From: Eubacteriales bacterium
Lineage (GTDB): Bacteria > Bacillota > Clostridia > Christensenellales > CAG-138
Reading direction: 5' to 3'
Assembly: GCA_021373115.1 (NCBI GenBank)
Contig: JAJFTI010000011.1
Span: forward strand, 26,409 to 90,408
DNA: 64,000 nucleotides
The notes below the pieces were generated by a model. The model did not search any database and was not told where the DNA came from. It worked only from the letters and a program-made list of their open reading frames with translations. The position numbers and the translations under genes are program-made. Below, piece after piece: positions 8,551 through 17,308 of this stretch. Numbering within the stretch: position 1 is the first letter of the stretch; each line of letters starts with the position of its first letter.

Positions 8551-8566
8551 CCTGTATAAGCGCCGC

Positions 8567-9322
8567 TTACGCCAAATTCAAATGAAAAATACGGTTTGCG
8601 TTCTTCCACATGATCTTTTCCAGATCATCCTCGTTTTTCACGATCTGCCGGTATTTTGCAAGCTCAACCGGTATCTGATCCGGATTGTCGGAAGAGAACA
8701 GGATCTTGTCGCACCCGACCTCTTCGATCATATGCTTCACCGCGTTCGTGCCGCACCAGCTCGGTTCCAGAAAAACGTTATCGAGCGAGCGCGCCAGCAG
8801 GCGCGCCTGCTGATGGAAGGATTCCGATCCCGCGTGCGCCAAGATGACCGTTACGTCCGGATGATCCTTCGCGCCGCGGTAAACGCTCGTTGGGTCGGCA
8901 AAAGGGATTCCGTTGCCGGTGTGGATCATGAGCGGCACCCTGAGCGCACGGCAGACCTCGTATACATGATAAGCATCCCTGGAGGATGGATGGCAGGCGT
9001 GCGCAATCGGCGTAATCTTGATTGCGACAAAACCCAGCTCTTTCACGCAGCGCTCCGCTTCCGTGTCGTAGTCCGCGGGGAAAAAGTGCGGATTGATGGA
9101 CGCCATGCCGAAAAATTTCTTCTTCGGCGCGGACTGTTTGCAGTATGCCGCAATCCGGTCGTGAATCTTTACGTGTTCGGAAAGATACGGCCTCGGAATG
9201 AACGGCTGAATGATTCCGCCGTCGATCTGAAATTGATCGTAGTACTCCGTAAGCTCCTCTTCCGTAATGGTTTCGTCAAAGACATCGTCCTCGCCGAGGT
9301 GCACATGCGCGTCAATGATCAT
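8567..9322 (-). CDS. Amidohydrolase-2 family metal-dependent hydrolase
   Basis: 251 residues, short TIM-barrel amidohydrolase (COG2159-like). The metal ligands are visible: DAHVHLG at residues 4-10, MIHTG near 125, ILAHAGS near 155, and FSSDNP near 212. Members hydrolyse lactones or C-N bonds, or decarboxylate aromatic or dicarboxylic acids. Among sugar-acid genes, a lactonase or a hydrolase of an oxidised sugar intermediate is the likeliest role, but the substrate cannot be assigned. It follows the ABC permease gene by 39 bases and belongs to the same transcript. Confidence 0.75.
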   Translation of the reverse strand: MIIDAHVHLGEDDVFDETITEEELTEYYDQFQIDGGIIQPFIPRPYLSEHVKIHDRIAAYCKQSAPKKKFFGMASINPHFFPADYDTEAERCVKELGFVAIKITPIAHACHPSSRDAYHVYEVCRALRVPLMIHTGNGIPFADPTSVYRGAKDHPDVTVILAHAGSESFHQQARLLARSLDNVFLEPSWCGTNAVKHMIEEVGCDKILFSSDNPDQIPVELAKYRQIVKNEDDLEKIMWKNANRIFHLNLA

Positions 9323-9361
9323 ATTCGTTTTCTCCTGCGTCCTGTTATCCTGTTCGGGTCG

Positions 9362-10360
9362 TTACGCCTGCTCCGCTCCGGCCTTATGCCGCCTGCCGTC
9401 GCGCTGTTCGCCGTTTTCCGAAGCGCCGACAAGCAGCAGCGCAATGATGAGCGCGCCTTTGACCACGCTCTGAATACCCGCGTCCGCGCCCATGAGCTGC
9501 ATGCTGGAGATGGTCAGGTAGAGAAAGAGCGAGCCGACCAGCGTGCCAAAGGCGTTCGCGCGCCCGCCGGACATCAGCGTTCCGCCGATGACGATGCAGG
9601 CGATGCTTTCCATTTGATAGTTGTCCCCCATGCCCAAATAAGCGCCCGTGACCCGCGCCGAGATCAACGCCCCGGCGATTCCTGCAAATACGGACGCGAG
9701 TACATAGGTAAGCACTTCGACTCTTACCACTCGCACGCTGGCAAGCCGCGCCGCTTCCAGATTCTGCCCCATTGCGAGAAGCGACTTTCCATAGGAAGTC
9801 GAGCTGAGCAGAAAGTGGATAAACAGGGCAAGAATCACGACAATCCCGATAATGATGGGAATTCCCATCACACGCGTCTGTACGATCGCCTTGAGGATGG
9901 ATGGAATCGTAAACACGTTAAATGTGTTATTAATCAGCATGGTTCCGGTCACAATGATATAATTCATGGCCATTGTCGCAATGATTGCCGGAATGCCAAG
10001 GAATATTACCATGGAACTGTTGAGCAGGCCGACGATCACGCCGAGCAGGATCACGAGCAGGATCGCTGGAATGATCATTGCGTTGCTGCCGTTGCAGACG
10101 CCCATGCTCACATACGCGCCGAGCGTGATCATGCCCGGAATGGAGAGGTCGATGGCGCCGCGCCCGGTCGTAACGACCAGCATCTGCGCAAGGCCCGCTA
10201 TCGCCAGAAACGAAGCCGTATATGCATTGTCGATCAGCGAGCGAATCGTAATGCCGTTGCCGGAAAGCCCCATCAGAATCCAAAGCACAATGCTGCCCAG
10301 CATGGCGAGAATCCAGCTGCCGTTCCGGCTGAAGAATGCTTTCGCCTTCATGTTCTTCAT
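9362..10360 (-). CDS. ABC sugar transporter permease (RbsC/BPD_transp_2 family)
   Basis: 332 residues with 8-10 hydrophobic helices and the family loop SVRVVRVEVLTYV-like segment near residue 210, typical of ribose/autoinducer-type permeases. ATG at 10360 overlaps the stop of the fused ATPase-permease gene by 4 bases and has GGAGGG upstream; longer in-frame extensions would lie inside that gene. Since the upstream gene already carries one permease domain, this protein would be the second half of a heterodimeric channel. Its C terminus is hydrophilic and short. Confidence 0.88.
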   Translation of the reverse strand: MKNMKAKAFFSRNGSWILAMLGSIVLWILMGLSGNGITIRSLIDNAYTASFLAIAGLAQMLVVTTGRGAIDLSIPGMITLGAYVSMGVCNGSNAMIIPAILLVILLGVIVGLLNSSMVIFLGIPAIIATMAMNYIIVTGTMLINNTFNVFTIPSILKAIVQTRVMGIPIIIGIVVILALFIHFLLSSTSYGKSLLAMGQNLEAARLASVRVVRVEVLTYVLASVFAGIAGALISARVTGAYLGMGDNYQMESIACIVIGGTLMSGGRANAFGTLVGSLFLYLTISSMQLMGADAGIQSVVKGALIIALLLVGASENGEQRDGRRHKAGAEQA

Positions 10361-12849
10361 ACCTTGCCCTCCTTCTTTTTCAAGAGACGCAGGGATAAAA
10401 TCAGGATGAGCACAAGCCCCTGTATGGATGCGGTAAAGTCCGTGCTGACCTTTAAAAGTCCAAGCAGCACGCCGATCATGGTCAGGCTGACCGCGCCGCA
10501 GACCGCCCCGAACAGCGTCACCACGCCGCCGGAGAAGTATCCGCCGCCAATGATGACCGCCGCAACGGAGAGAACCGTGTAGGAACCGGACGCGGCGGGG
10601 TCGGACGCGTTGTTGATCGCCGAGGTCAGGATGCCCGCCATAAACGTGAAGGCGCCCGCCAGCGCGTAGATGGACATGTATGCTTTGGCCCGGCTCCAGC
10701 CGGAGTTGACCATGGCCGTTTCGTTGTTGCCAAAACCTCTCAGCACCGTTCCGTAGCGAGAGCGGTAAAACACGATCGCCAGCACGATAAACGCGACAAG
10801 CCAGAAAAACAGCGTATTCACAACCGGCGTGTTGGTATAAAACACCGTTCGAATCCACGCGGGGCACGTACCGCCCGGCATGGACTGCAGAGAAAGCGCG
10901 AGGCCATACCAGATAAACGACATGCCAAGCGTAACAATAATGGCGGGAACCCGCCGCTTATGGATGATATACCCCATGAGCGGATAGGCAAGGAACGCGC
11001 TCGCTAAAAAGACTGTTCCGAGAACAGGTTTGTCATAGAGCGTGGTGCAGCAAATCACGTTGACCAATCCGCAGAAGGCGCCAACGCCGAGATCCACATG
11101 TCCAAGGCCGATGATAAACGTCTGCCCCAGCGAGCAAAGCACGAGCGACGCGAACCCGACCACCATGAGCTGAAGGCCGTACTTGCTCAGCAGCAAAGGC
11201 GATTTCAATGAACAGATGGCATAGATCACGAGCAGCGCGACAAGGGAAAACGTAAAGAGCGGCGTTCGGACGCGCCTGCGCTTCTCTTCGATTTTCTCGC
11301 ACTTCTCATCGTCGCTCTTAAACGACAGGGAGATGATGGTTTCGTGGCTGACGTTGGTGTTGTCGAATTTTCCAACGATATGGCCGCTGTTGAGCACCAT
11401 CAGATCCGTGCAATAACGCAGCTCCGCGTCGTCGGACGTGCGCCAGATCACCAGCTTTCCGCTGGCCGCCGCTTCCCGAAACAGCGCGTAGAGCGCATTC
11501 TTGGTCGGCTGGTCCACACCGCGCGTCGGATCGTCCAGCAGGATGATATCCGCGTTTGCAACCAGCGCGCGCGCAATCAGCACTTTCTGCTGGTTTCCGC
11601 CGGAAAGGCTCGTGATTCCCGCGGACGTACCGTTGCTTTTGATGCGGAGTTTATCATACCAGTATTGCACGGAGTCCTGCACCCAATCCCGACTCAGGTA
11701 ACGAAACAGGTTCGTATTGGCGGCCTTGGTTACCACCTGGTTATCCAGAATGGACCAGAGCGGGAAAATTCCCTCTTTCTTTCGATCGCCCGCCACATAA
11801 GCAACCCGGCCTTTGATCGAAATGCCGGATTTTGCGCGTTTTCTGCCGCAGCGGAAAATCTCCTGCAGCAGATCCAGCTGCCCGTTCCCCTCCAGACCCG
11901 TCAGGCCGAGAATCTGCCCTCCGATCGCCTGAAAACTGACGTTATGCAGCGACGCGGTATGATAGCATTCACACCGCACCCCCACGTCGGGGTTATGCGC
12001 CGGCCGTTCGGACTGCTCTTCCAGCGTGCCGGCGCCTTCCATCCCCTCCACCATCATCTTGAGCATATGCTCTTCGCTGGTTTCACGGATGCCGCCGCGC
12101 CATTTTTCGTTTCCATTCTGCATGATGAAGACCGAGTCCGCAATGGAAATGACCTCTTTGAGGCGGTGGGAAATATAGATATACGTCATGCCCTCCCGCG
12201 CGGTCTTCGTCAGATACTGCTGGAGCTGCAGCGTCTGCTCAATCGGCAGGGACGACGTAGGTTCATCCAAAATAAGCAGACGCATGTTCTGGTCGCTCGT
12301 CGCGCGGGCGATCTCCACCATCTGCTGCTGGGCAATGCTCAGATCGTTCAGCCCTGCGGAAACGTCGATTCCGTTCCCCGGAAACACCTTGTCCAGCGCG
12401 GCCTTCGCAAGCTCTTTCGCCTGTTTGCGCCAGCCGAACTTCTTCTTGACGATCTGCGCCTGCTCGATAAAGAAGTTTTCATATACCGTCAGGTTCTTGC
12501 AGAGCGACAGCTCCTGGTGCACAACCCGTATGCCTAACGCGCGAGCCGCGCTTGGGCTGTAATGCTGCAAATCCACCTTTTTTTCATCGAAATACAGCTC
12601 TCCTTCGTCGCAGCGGACAATTCCGGAAAGCGCCTTGATCAGCGTGCTTTTCCCCGCGCCGTTTGCGCCAATAAGCGCAACAATGGCGCCGCGCGGAATC
12701 GTCATGCTCACGCAATTGACCGCAACGGTCGGATAATACACAACCCGAAACCCTTCGGCCCGTACGAGCGGCGCGCATTCCGCCGCTTCCTCGAAAGTCC
12801 TGTTCGTTTCCGTGTTCAAATGATTCACCTCGATCGACTGTTTCGTCAC
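10357..12849 (-). CDS. Fused ribose-type ABC transporter: double ATPase plus permease
   Basis: 830 residues, joining what are normally two proteins. Residues about 30-515 are an RbsA-like tandem ATPase: Walker A GANGAGKST, signature-like IAQQQ, Walker B LILDEPTSS, then a second domain with LSGGNQQK and LLDDPTRG. In the second Walker B the usual Glu is Asp. From about residue 520 a complete BPD_transp_2 permease follows (SLGQTFIIGLGHVDLG, SGGVVTLFG). No stop or frameshift separates the parts. The GTG at 12849 lacks a good ribosome site; a TTG at 12819 preceded by GAGGTG is a better candidate start. With the separate permease it would form an importer for the binding protein encoded at 13033-14157. 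Confidence 0.85.
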   Translation of the reverse strand: MTKQSIEVNHLNTETNRTFEEAAECAPLVRAEGFRVVYYPTVAVNCVSMTIPRGAIVALIGANGAGKSTLIKALSGIVRCDEGELYFDEKKVDLQHYSPSAARALGIRVVHQELSLCKNLTVYENFFIEQAQIVKKKFGWRKQAKELAKAALDKVFPGNGIDVSAGLNDLSIAQQQMVEIARATSDQNMRLLILDEPTSSLPIEQTLQLQQYLTKTAREGMTYIYISHRLKEVISIADSVFIMQNGNEKWRGGIRETSEEHMLKMMVEGMEGAGTLEEQSERPAHNPDVGVRCECYHTASLHNVSFQAIGGQILGLTGLEGNGQLDLLQEIFRCGRKRAKSGISIKGRVAYVAGDRKKEGIFPLWSILDNQVVTKAANTNLFRYLSRDWVQDSVQYWYDKLRIKSNGTSAGITSLSGGNQQKVLIARALVANADIILLDDPTRGVDQPTKNALYALFREAAASGKLVIWRTSDDAELRYCTDLMVLNSGHIVGKFDNTNVSHETIISLSFKSDDEKCEKIEEKRRRVRTPLFTFSLVALLVIYAICSLKSPLLLSKYGLQLMVVGFASLVLCSLGQTFIIGLGHVDLGVGAFCGLVNVICCTTLYDKPVLGTVFLASAFLAYPLMGYIIHKRRVPAIIVTLGMSFIWYGLALSLQSMPGGTCPAWIRTVFYTNTPVVNTLFFWLVAFIVLAIVFYRSRYGTVLRGFGNNETAMVNSGWSRAKAYMSIYALAGAFTFMAGILTSAINNASDPAASGSYTVLSVAAVIIGGGYFSGGVVTLFGAVCGAVSLTMIGVLLGLLKVSTDFTASIQGLVLILILSLRLLKKKEGKV

Positions 12850-12965
12850 AGCGCGTTCGCGCCGTCAATCCGGGCCGCAGCAGGCGGGTATTGGTCTTAA
12901 AAGCGCTGAACCGTCAGCGCCTGCGGTAAGGGGCTCCGTCCGTTCCAAACGTTGCCAAATGCCAG

Positions 12966-12999
12966 TCGGCCGCCGCCTGCCGAAACAGACGGCGGCCGA
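12966..12999 (-). other. GC-rich intercistronic hairpin between binding protein and ABC genes
   Basis: A perfect 10-bp stem (TCGGCCGCCG/CGGCGGCCGA) with a further 3-bp inner helix lies 34 bases after the binding-protein stop. There is no T-run on the - strand side. Such hairpins often stabilise the upstream message and give more binding protein than transporter; that role is inferred. Confidence 0.55.
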
Positions 13000-13032
13000 T
13001 CCGCTAACCGGGATGGGGTAAGGAGGAAACCG

Positions 13033-14157
13033 TTACTTCAGAATGTTTTCCACAACGTAGTCGTAGGACATGTAGGGGCTGGCAATCGTGCCGGCTTCCA
13101 GATTCGCATATTCGCCAATCTGATCCTGGCTGATGTAGATGAACGGCAGGAACATGTTCTGCGGAACCTCAACGCCGTTGAGCAGCGCAACCGCAACCCA
13201 AAGAGCGCCGGAGCCGCAGGACGGTGTGGAGTTGACGGACATGGTCACATACCCGTCGGCCGCCTTGGCATTCCACCAGGTCATGAATTCCGCGGTGTTG
13301 TCGCCAATGATCAGCGGAACGTCGAGACCCATGGATTCGAACGCATTCACCGCGCCCATCGAATCCGCGCCGCAGTGCGTAATGACGGCGTCAATCTTGG
13401 GCAGGGAGGAAAGGATGTTCAGCAGCGCTTCCTGCGTTACGGTTGCATCCGCTTCGCCAATGACTTCGGCGGCGATCTTCACATCGGGATAGGTGTCGAG
13501 CACGTTGCGGATTCCCTGATAGATTCCTTCGTCGGGAGCCGCGCCGGAAACGCCGCGAACGATGACGACGTTGCCTTTTCCGCCGATTTGATCCATTACG
13601 AACTGCGTTTTACGCTCGCCCATGTCGACCCAGTCGTAGTCCATGGTGTACGCGCCGGCCAGATCAATGATGGAGTCGAACGCAACGATCTTGATGCCCT
13701 GATCCATCGCCTGCTTGATGACGTCGTTCAGCGCGGTGGAGGAGGCTGCGTTGATGCAGATTGCATCTACGCCGGAGAGAATAAAGGAGTTGATCTGGGC
13801 AATCTGCGTATTGACGGTATGATCGCCGTTCTGGATTTCATAATCCTTGATGTAACCGGCAGTCTTTGCCTCTTCGGCGGCCTGCGTAAAGGATTCCACC
13901 ATCTGCTTACGCCAGGTATTGCCATAGAACGAGTTGGAGAGGCCGATCACATAGTCTCCCTTTGCAAGGGCGGTTGGATCGGCGGCCGCGGGCTCGTCGG
14001 TTGCCGCGGCGGTATCGGTCGTAGCGGTATCGGCGGGAGCCGGAGCTTCCGTCGTCTCGGCAGCCGCCGGAGCGGGCGCTGCGGTGCTGCAGCCGACCAG
14101 GACGATCATCATTACCATGGCCAGTAACAGAGCGAGGACACGAAAAGTGTTTTTCAT
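13033..14157 (-). CDS. Sugar ABC transporter substrate-binding lipoprotein (periplasmic-binding protein 1 family)
   Basis: 374 residues. The N terminus is a lipoprotein signal (LVGC, lipid-attached Cys about residue 23), followed by a Pro/Ala/Thr-rich linker to about residue 63. The rest is a ribose-type binding fold: YVIGLSNSFYGNTWR, IDAICINAASS, KIVAFDS, GKGNVVIVRGVSG, AVITHCGADSMGA. It captures a sugar-like ligand outside the membrane and delivers it to the ABC transporter encoded next. It has its own upstream gap of about 150 bases and possibly its own promoter. The specific ligand cannot be told from the sequence. Confidence 0.9.
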   Translation of the reverse strand: MKNTFRVLALLLAMVMMIVLVGCSTAAPAPAAAETTEAPAPADTATTDTAAATDEPAAADPTALAKGDYVIGLSNSFYGNTWRKQMVESFTQAAEEAKTAGYIKDYEIQNGDHTVNTQIAQINSFILSGVDAICINAASSTALNDVIKQAMDQGIKIVAFDSIIDLAGAYTMDYDWVDMGERKTQFVMDQIGGKGNVVIVRGVSGAAPDEGIYQGIRNVLDTYPDVKIAAEVIGEADATVTQEALLNILSSLPKIDAVITHCGADSMGAVNAFESMGLDVPLIIGDNTAEFMTWWNAKAADGYVTMSVNSTPSCGSGALWVAVALLNGVEVPQNMFLPFIYISQDQIGEYANLEAGTIASPYMSYDYVVENILK

Positions 14158-14183
14158 TTTAGTTCTCCTTCCTTTATATTCTA

Positions 14184-14289
14184 GGCGATGCGCCTAAAAT
14201 TTCAACCATGTGTCGCGCGTAGATCCCTTTTCTTTATCGTTCCAGTCTGTTTTTTACAGAATTTAACGTGTTTTCCGAATATTTTTCAA
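14184..14289 (-). promoter_or_regulatory. Leader of the binding-protein gene with candidate promoter and small hairpin
   Basis: On the - strand TTGAAA (14284-14289) and TTAAAT (14261-14266) are 17 bases apart, a reasonable sigma-A-type pair. A 6-bp hairpin TAGGCG/CGCCTA lies at 14182-14196, and AAGGAAGGAG is the ribosome site just before the start. The operon operator seen upstream of the transketolase is not present here. Confidence 0.35.
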
Positions 14290-14310
14290 CACAATCACAC
14301 AGATTCGTTA

Positions 14311-15174
14311 TTAAATCTGCGGTTTATCCGGATGCAGCATCGTTGCGATGACCTTATTTAAGACATCGTCATCCCAGATACGCTTCCAGTCGTCGCGCAG
14401 CACCAGGCGGTTGCCGATTGCAATTGCAACCTTGCAGGCATCGGAAACCGGCGGTTTTCCCGGAATATATCCCAGGAAATTCGCGGTCAGGTTGTAGATG
14501 TGGCCGGTCATAAAGGAAACCGCCGCTTCCCGCTGAATCCCCTTTTCAACGGCTTTTTCAACCGTCTCCGCCATTGCATACAGGCAGGATGCGCCAAGCA
14601 CCTCCACCAGCGTCGGTTCCAGGAACGCAATCTGGTCGCTCGTCATCTCATAGACGTTCATCACCGGGGAATACATCTGCCGGATGACTTCCACCATTTG
14701 CTGAAACCGCGCGTCGTCGCCCTGAATCTTCGAAACGACGACGTCCTGTTTACCCGCTACGCCCCCAAAGCGATCCTGCCGCGCCTCGAAGGTATCCTGG
14801 TCGAGGAAGTAGGACGGGTGGCAAGGATGCGCAACACCAAACGTGCAATCGTCCCGCAGGACGATCTCCCGGGCAACCGCAGCCGCCGGGTCGAGAATAA
14901 TCATGCCCGCGCCGGTTCGCAGCATTGGAACATAGATCTCGGAGAGTTTGCGGATCATGGTGTCCGGCACCGCAAAGACCACGATATCGGCCTTTGGTAT
15001 GGCTTCGCTCTCCGGCGTGACGTCAAGTCCCCGCTGCCGAATGCTCTCAATGCCTTTTGGCGAATTCTCGACCAGCGTCACGTGGAATAGATCGGGGCGC
15101 TGAACGAGATTGTTGCTGGTACGGGTTCCCATTTTTCCGCCCGCGCCCATGACGCAAACCTGAATCTGGCTCAT
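14311..15174 (-). CDS. NAD-binding oxidoreductase, D-apionate oxidoisomerase (ApnO)-like
   Basis: 287 residues. An N-terminal Rossmann fold begins MGAGGKMGT at residue 9. The remainder resembles the phosphogluconate-dehydrogenase C-terminal-like domain of the ApnO family, including AHPCHPSYF near 127 and FLEPTLVEVLGA near 195. ApnO oxidises and isomerises D-apionate to 3-oxo-isoapionate. The assignment is from recalled family resemblance and is moderate. It follows the split transketolase and precedes the sugar ABC genes, supporting a role in oxidising a branched or linear sugar acid. Alternatives are other hydroxyacid or phosphogluconate-type dehydrogenases. Confidence 0.6.
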   Translation of the reverse strand: MSQIQVCVMGAGGKMGTRTSNNLVQRPDLFHVTLVENSPKGIESIRQRGLDVTPESEAIPKADIVVFAVPDTMIRKLSEIYVPMLRTGAGMIILDPAAAVAREIVLRDDCTFGVAHPCHPSYFLDQDTFEARQDRFGGVAGKQDVVVSKIQGDDARFQQMVEVIRQMYSPVMNVYEMTSDQIAFLEPTLVEVLGASCLYAMAETVEKAVEKGIQREAAVSFMTGHIYNLTANFLGYIPGKPPVSDACKVAIAIGNRLVLRDDWKRIWDDDVLNKVIATMLHPDKPQI

Positions 15175-15230
15175 CTGTTTTCTCCTTTATCACTCCTGGC
15201 GGCCTGCATGCGCGGTATCGCCTGTTATCC

Positions 15231-16172
15231 TTATTGTTGGGTCCGTGCCGCCGCCACGGCTTGCGCAATTGCTTCCGGCGAAAATCCGTAGGCGTCCGCA
15301 AGTTCATTCGCGGGTCCGGATTCGCCATAGCTCGTCAGTGCGATACGGTGCACCCGCACGGGACGGTTTTCGCAGGCCAGCTTGGAGATATACGATCCCA
15401 GCCCGCCGTTGATGTTGTGATCCTCTACGGTGACAACCAGGTTCGCCGCCGCCATTTCCCGCAGAATTTCGGACGCGTCGTCCCCGTAAAGAATATTGAT
15501 GTCCGCAACCGTAACGTGAATCTCCCGCTGCGATAGCAGTTCCGCCGCCGCGAGCACCCGGTCGAGCACAAATCCGTTGGAAAGCAGCAGCGCGTCGGTG
15601 CCATACCGTTTCCAAACCGTGATTCCGCTGGTTGCAAACGGTGCGTCGTTACCGTAAACGCTGACTTCACGGCCGCTTCCGGCGCGGACATACACCGGGC
15701 CTTCTACCTCCGCAGCCATTCGAATCGCATGGTAACACTGCGCGGGGTCTGCGGGAGTGAATATCTGAATCCCCGGCATCGTTGCAACAATGCCGATATC
15801 CTCGTAAAACTGATGCGTAACGCCTTCCCGCTCGCCGCCAAGAAGCCCCGCGTTGAATCCGACAAACTTTGCGTTGAGATGCGTGTATCCGATGAACGTG
15901 CGCAGCTGCTCGCAGGCACGCATGGTTAAGAACCCGCAATATGTGCCGACAAACGGGATAAGCCCGCAGCTTGCCATGCCCGCCGCAACGTCTACCGCGC
16001 ATTGCTCGGCAATGCCGCATTCGACATACCGGTTTGGATATTGCTCTCCAAACGGTACCGCGCGCATCGCCTTGAGCGAATCCGCGGAAATCACCATTAC
16101 GCGTTCGTCGTATTCCGCCATGTCCAGAAGTGCCGCTGCGAACGCTTCCCTGCTGCCGCTGAATGCTCTCAT
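15231..16172 (-). CDS. Transketolase, C-terminal subunit
   Basis: 313 residues. It carries the pyrimidine-binding domain with the catalytic Glu in CGIAEQCAVD (about residue 60) that activates thiamine diphosphate, then the transketolase C-terminal domain from about residue 190. It overlaps the N-terminal subunit gene by 4 bases (ATGA), so the two halves are coupled and form one alpha2-beta2 enzyme. Split transketolases occur for the pentose phosphate pathway and in dedicated sugar pathways, such as apulose-4-phosphate cleavage by AptA/AptB. Placement in a transport/catabolic operon favours a dedicated role. Confidence 0.9.
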   Translation of the reverse strand: MRAFSGSREAFAAALLDMAEYDERVMVISADSLKAMRAVPFGEQYPNRYVECGIAEQCAVDVAAGMASCGLIPFVGTYCGFLTMRACEQLRTFIGYTHLNAKFVGFNAGLLGGEREGVTHQFYEDIGIVATMPGIQIFTPADPAQCYHAIRMAAEVEGPVYVRAGSGREVSVYGNDAPFATSGITVWKRYGTDALLLSNGFVLDRVLAAAELLSQREIHVTVADINILYGDDASEILREMAAANLVVTVEDHNINGGLGSYISKLACENRPVRVHRIALTSYGESGPANELADAYGFSPEAIAQAVAAARTQQ

Positions 16173-16993
16173 AGCGAAATCCCTCTCAGTTCCCTGGCGG
16201 CAAGGGCGAACTGTTCCTTGGTTGGCACGCCCTTATGCCAGTTGTTGTTGTTCTCCATATAGCTCACGCCTTTGCCCTTGACGCAGTTGCAGACGATGCA
16301 GGAAGGTTTGCCCTTGTTCTGCTTTGCCGCTGCAACCGCAGCCTTGATTTCATCAAAATTATGCCCGTCGATTTCCTGAACATCCCATCCAAACGCCATA
16401 AAGCGCTCCGCCGGGTTGTTCCTGCCAACGGTGTAGTCAACGGTTTTATAGCTCTGATATCCGTTTTTATCGATAAATACGATCAGGTTATCGAGTCCCC
16501 GCCCGGCCGCCATGTTGGCGCCTTCCCAGCAAAGGCCTTCCTGCAGTTCGCCGTCTCCGCAAATTACGTAGGTGTAGTAGTCCTTTCCGGTTGCCTTCGC
16601 AGCAATCGCCATACCGGCGCCAATGGCAATTCCGTTGCCAAGCGAGCCGGTCGTCATGTCGATCCCGCGGGTGTTCTTCATGGACGGATGCCCTTGAAAC
16701 TCGCTGTGCAGCTGCCGCAGATGAAAGTGCTCCACTTTAGGCTGAAAATATCCCCGTTCGTTCAGCGCGGCATACCAGATTGGGCACGCATGCCCTTTCG
16801 AAAGGATAAAGCGGTCGCGATCCGCCCAATCGGGGTTGGCCGGGTCGATCTTTAAAATGTCGAAATACAGCGCCGTTACGATATCGGCCGAAGACAGCGC
16901 AGGACCCGGGTGCCCGTCCCCTCCCTCGTACACCATACGAACGGCTTCAAACCGAAGCAGGCTCGCAATCTCTTGCAGCTCTTTTGTTTCCAA
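16169..16993 (-). CDS. Transketolase, N-terminal (thiamine diphosphate-binding) subunit
   Basis: 274 residues. It has GGDGHPGPALSSADI near residue 25 and the ThDP/Mg motif CGDGELQEG near 135 ending in an Asn about 26 residues later. The start is set at TTG 16993 because AGGAGGG stands 7 bases upstream. The in-frame ATG at 17056 has no ribosome site and lies beside the operator/promoter. It is the first structural gene of the catabolic operon and is translationally coupled to the C-terminal subunit. Confidence 0.87.
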   Translation of the reverse strand: METKELQEIASLLRFEAVRMVYEGGDGHPGPALSSADIVTALYFDILKIDPANPDWADRDRFILSKGHACPIWYAALNERGYFQPKVEHFHLRQLHSEFQGHPSMKNTRGIDMTTGSLGNGIAIGAGMAIAAKATGKDYYTYVICGDGELQEGLCWEGANMAAGRGLDNLIVFIDKNGYQSYKTVDYTVGRNNPAERFMAFGWDVQEIDGHNFDEIKAAVAAAKQNKGKPSCIVCNCVKGKGVSYMENNNNWHKGVPTKEQFALAARELRGISL

Positions 16994-17062
16994 TGGATAT
17001 CCCTCCTGATCAATCAATGTCGTCCGTTTTTCAAAATCGGCAGTTTTTAATGTCATTCGTGC

Positions 17063-17107
17063 AACGTAGGATGTTTAAAACAGTCCAAACCAATTTTCAG
17101 TTGTCAA
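17063..17107 (-). promoter_or_regulatory. Operon promoter with GntR operator copy 1
   Basis: The 13-mer AACGTAGGATGTT (17063-17075) matches 12 of 13 bases with the perfect palindrome in front of the gntR gene. A consensus -35 TTGACA lies at 17102-17107 on the - strand; the -10 is weak (TGTTTT or TTTTAA at longer spacing). The operator falls near the expected transcription start, about 70 bases before the transketolase TTG start, as for a repressor site. The rest of the gap from 16994 to 17308 shows only A/T-rich sequence. Confidence 0.65.
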
Positions 17108-17308
17108 TCGTTCTTCTCTTTTTTTCGCCGTTTTACTTTTGATTGGTTTCTTCCAGCATTTGAATCGAGTTTTTGTTATATATCGATTGTTCGATTTGTT
17201 GAAACAATGATTCTGTTATTTAAATTCTGCCCTTATATCGATTCGAGCATCCTTTTTGCAGGATTATCTCCCCGTTCTCCGGGCAATATGAAAACCTCTT
17301 TGGTAACC

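Noticed and set aside
8411..10582. A 723-codon open frame on the + strand
   Set aside because: It runs antisense to the amidohydrolase and both ABC permease regions, whose proteins are clearly recognisable; its translation is rich in Arg/His with no domain.
16994..17056. N-terminal extension of the transketolase subunit from ATG 17056
   Set aside because: No ribosome site, and the sequence lies at the promoter; the TTG at 16993 fits better.
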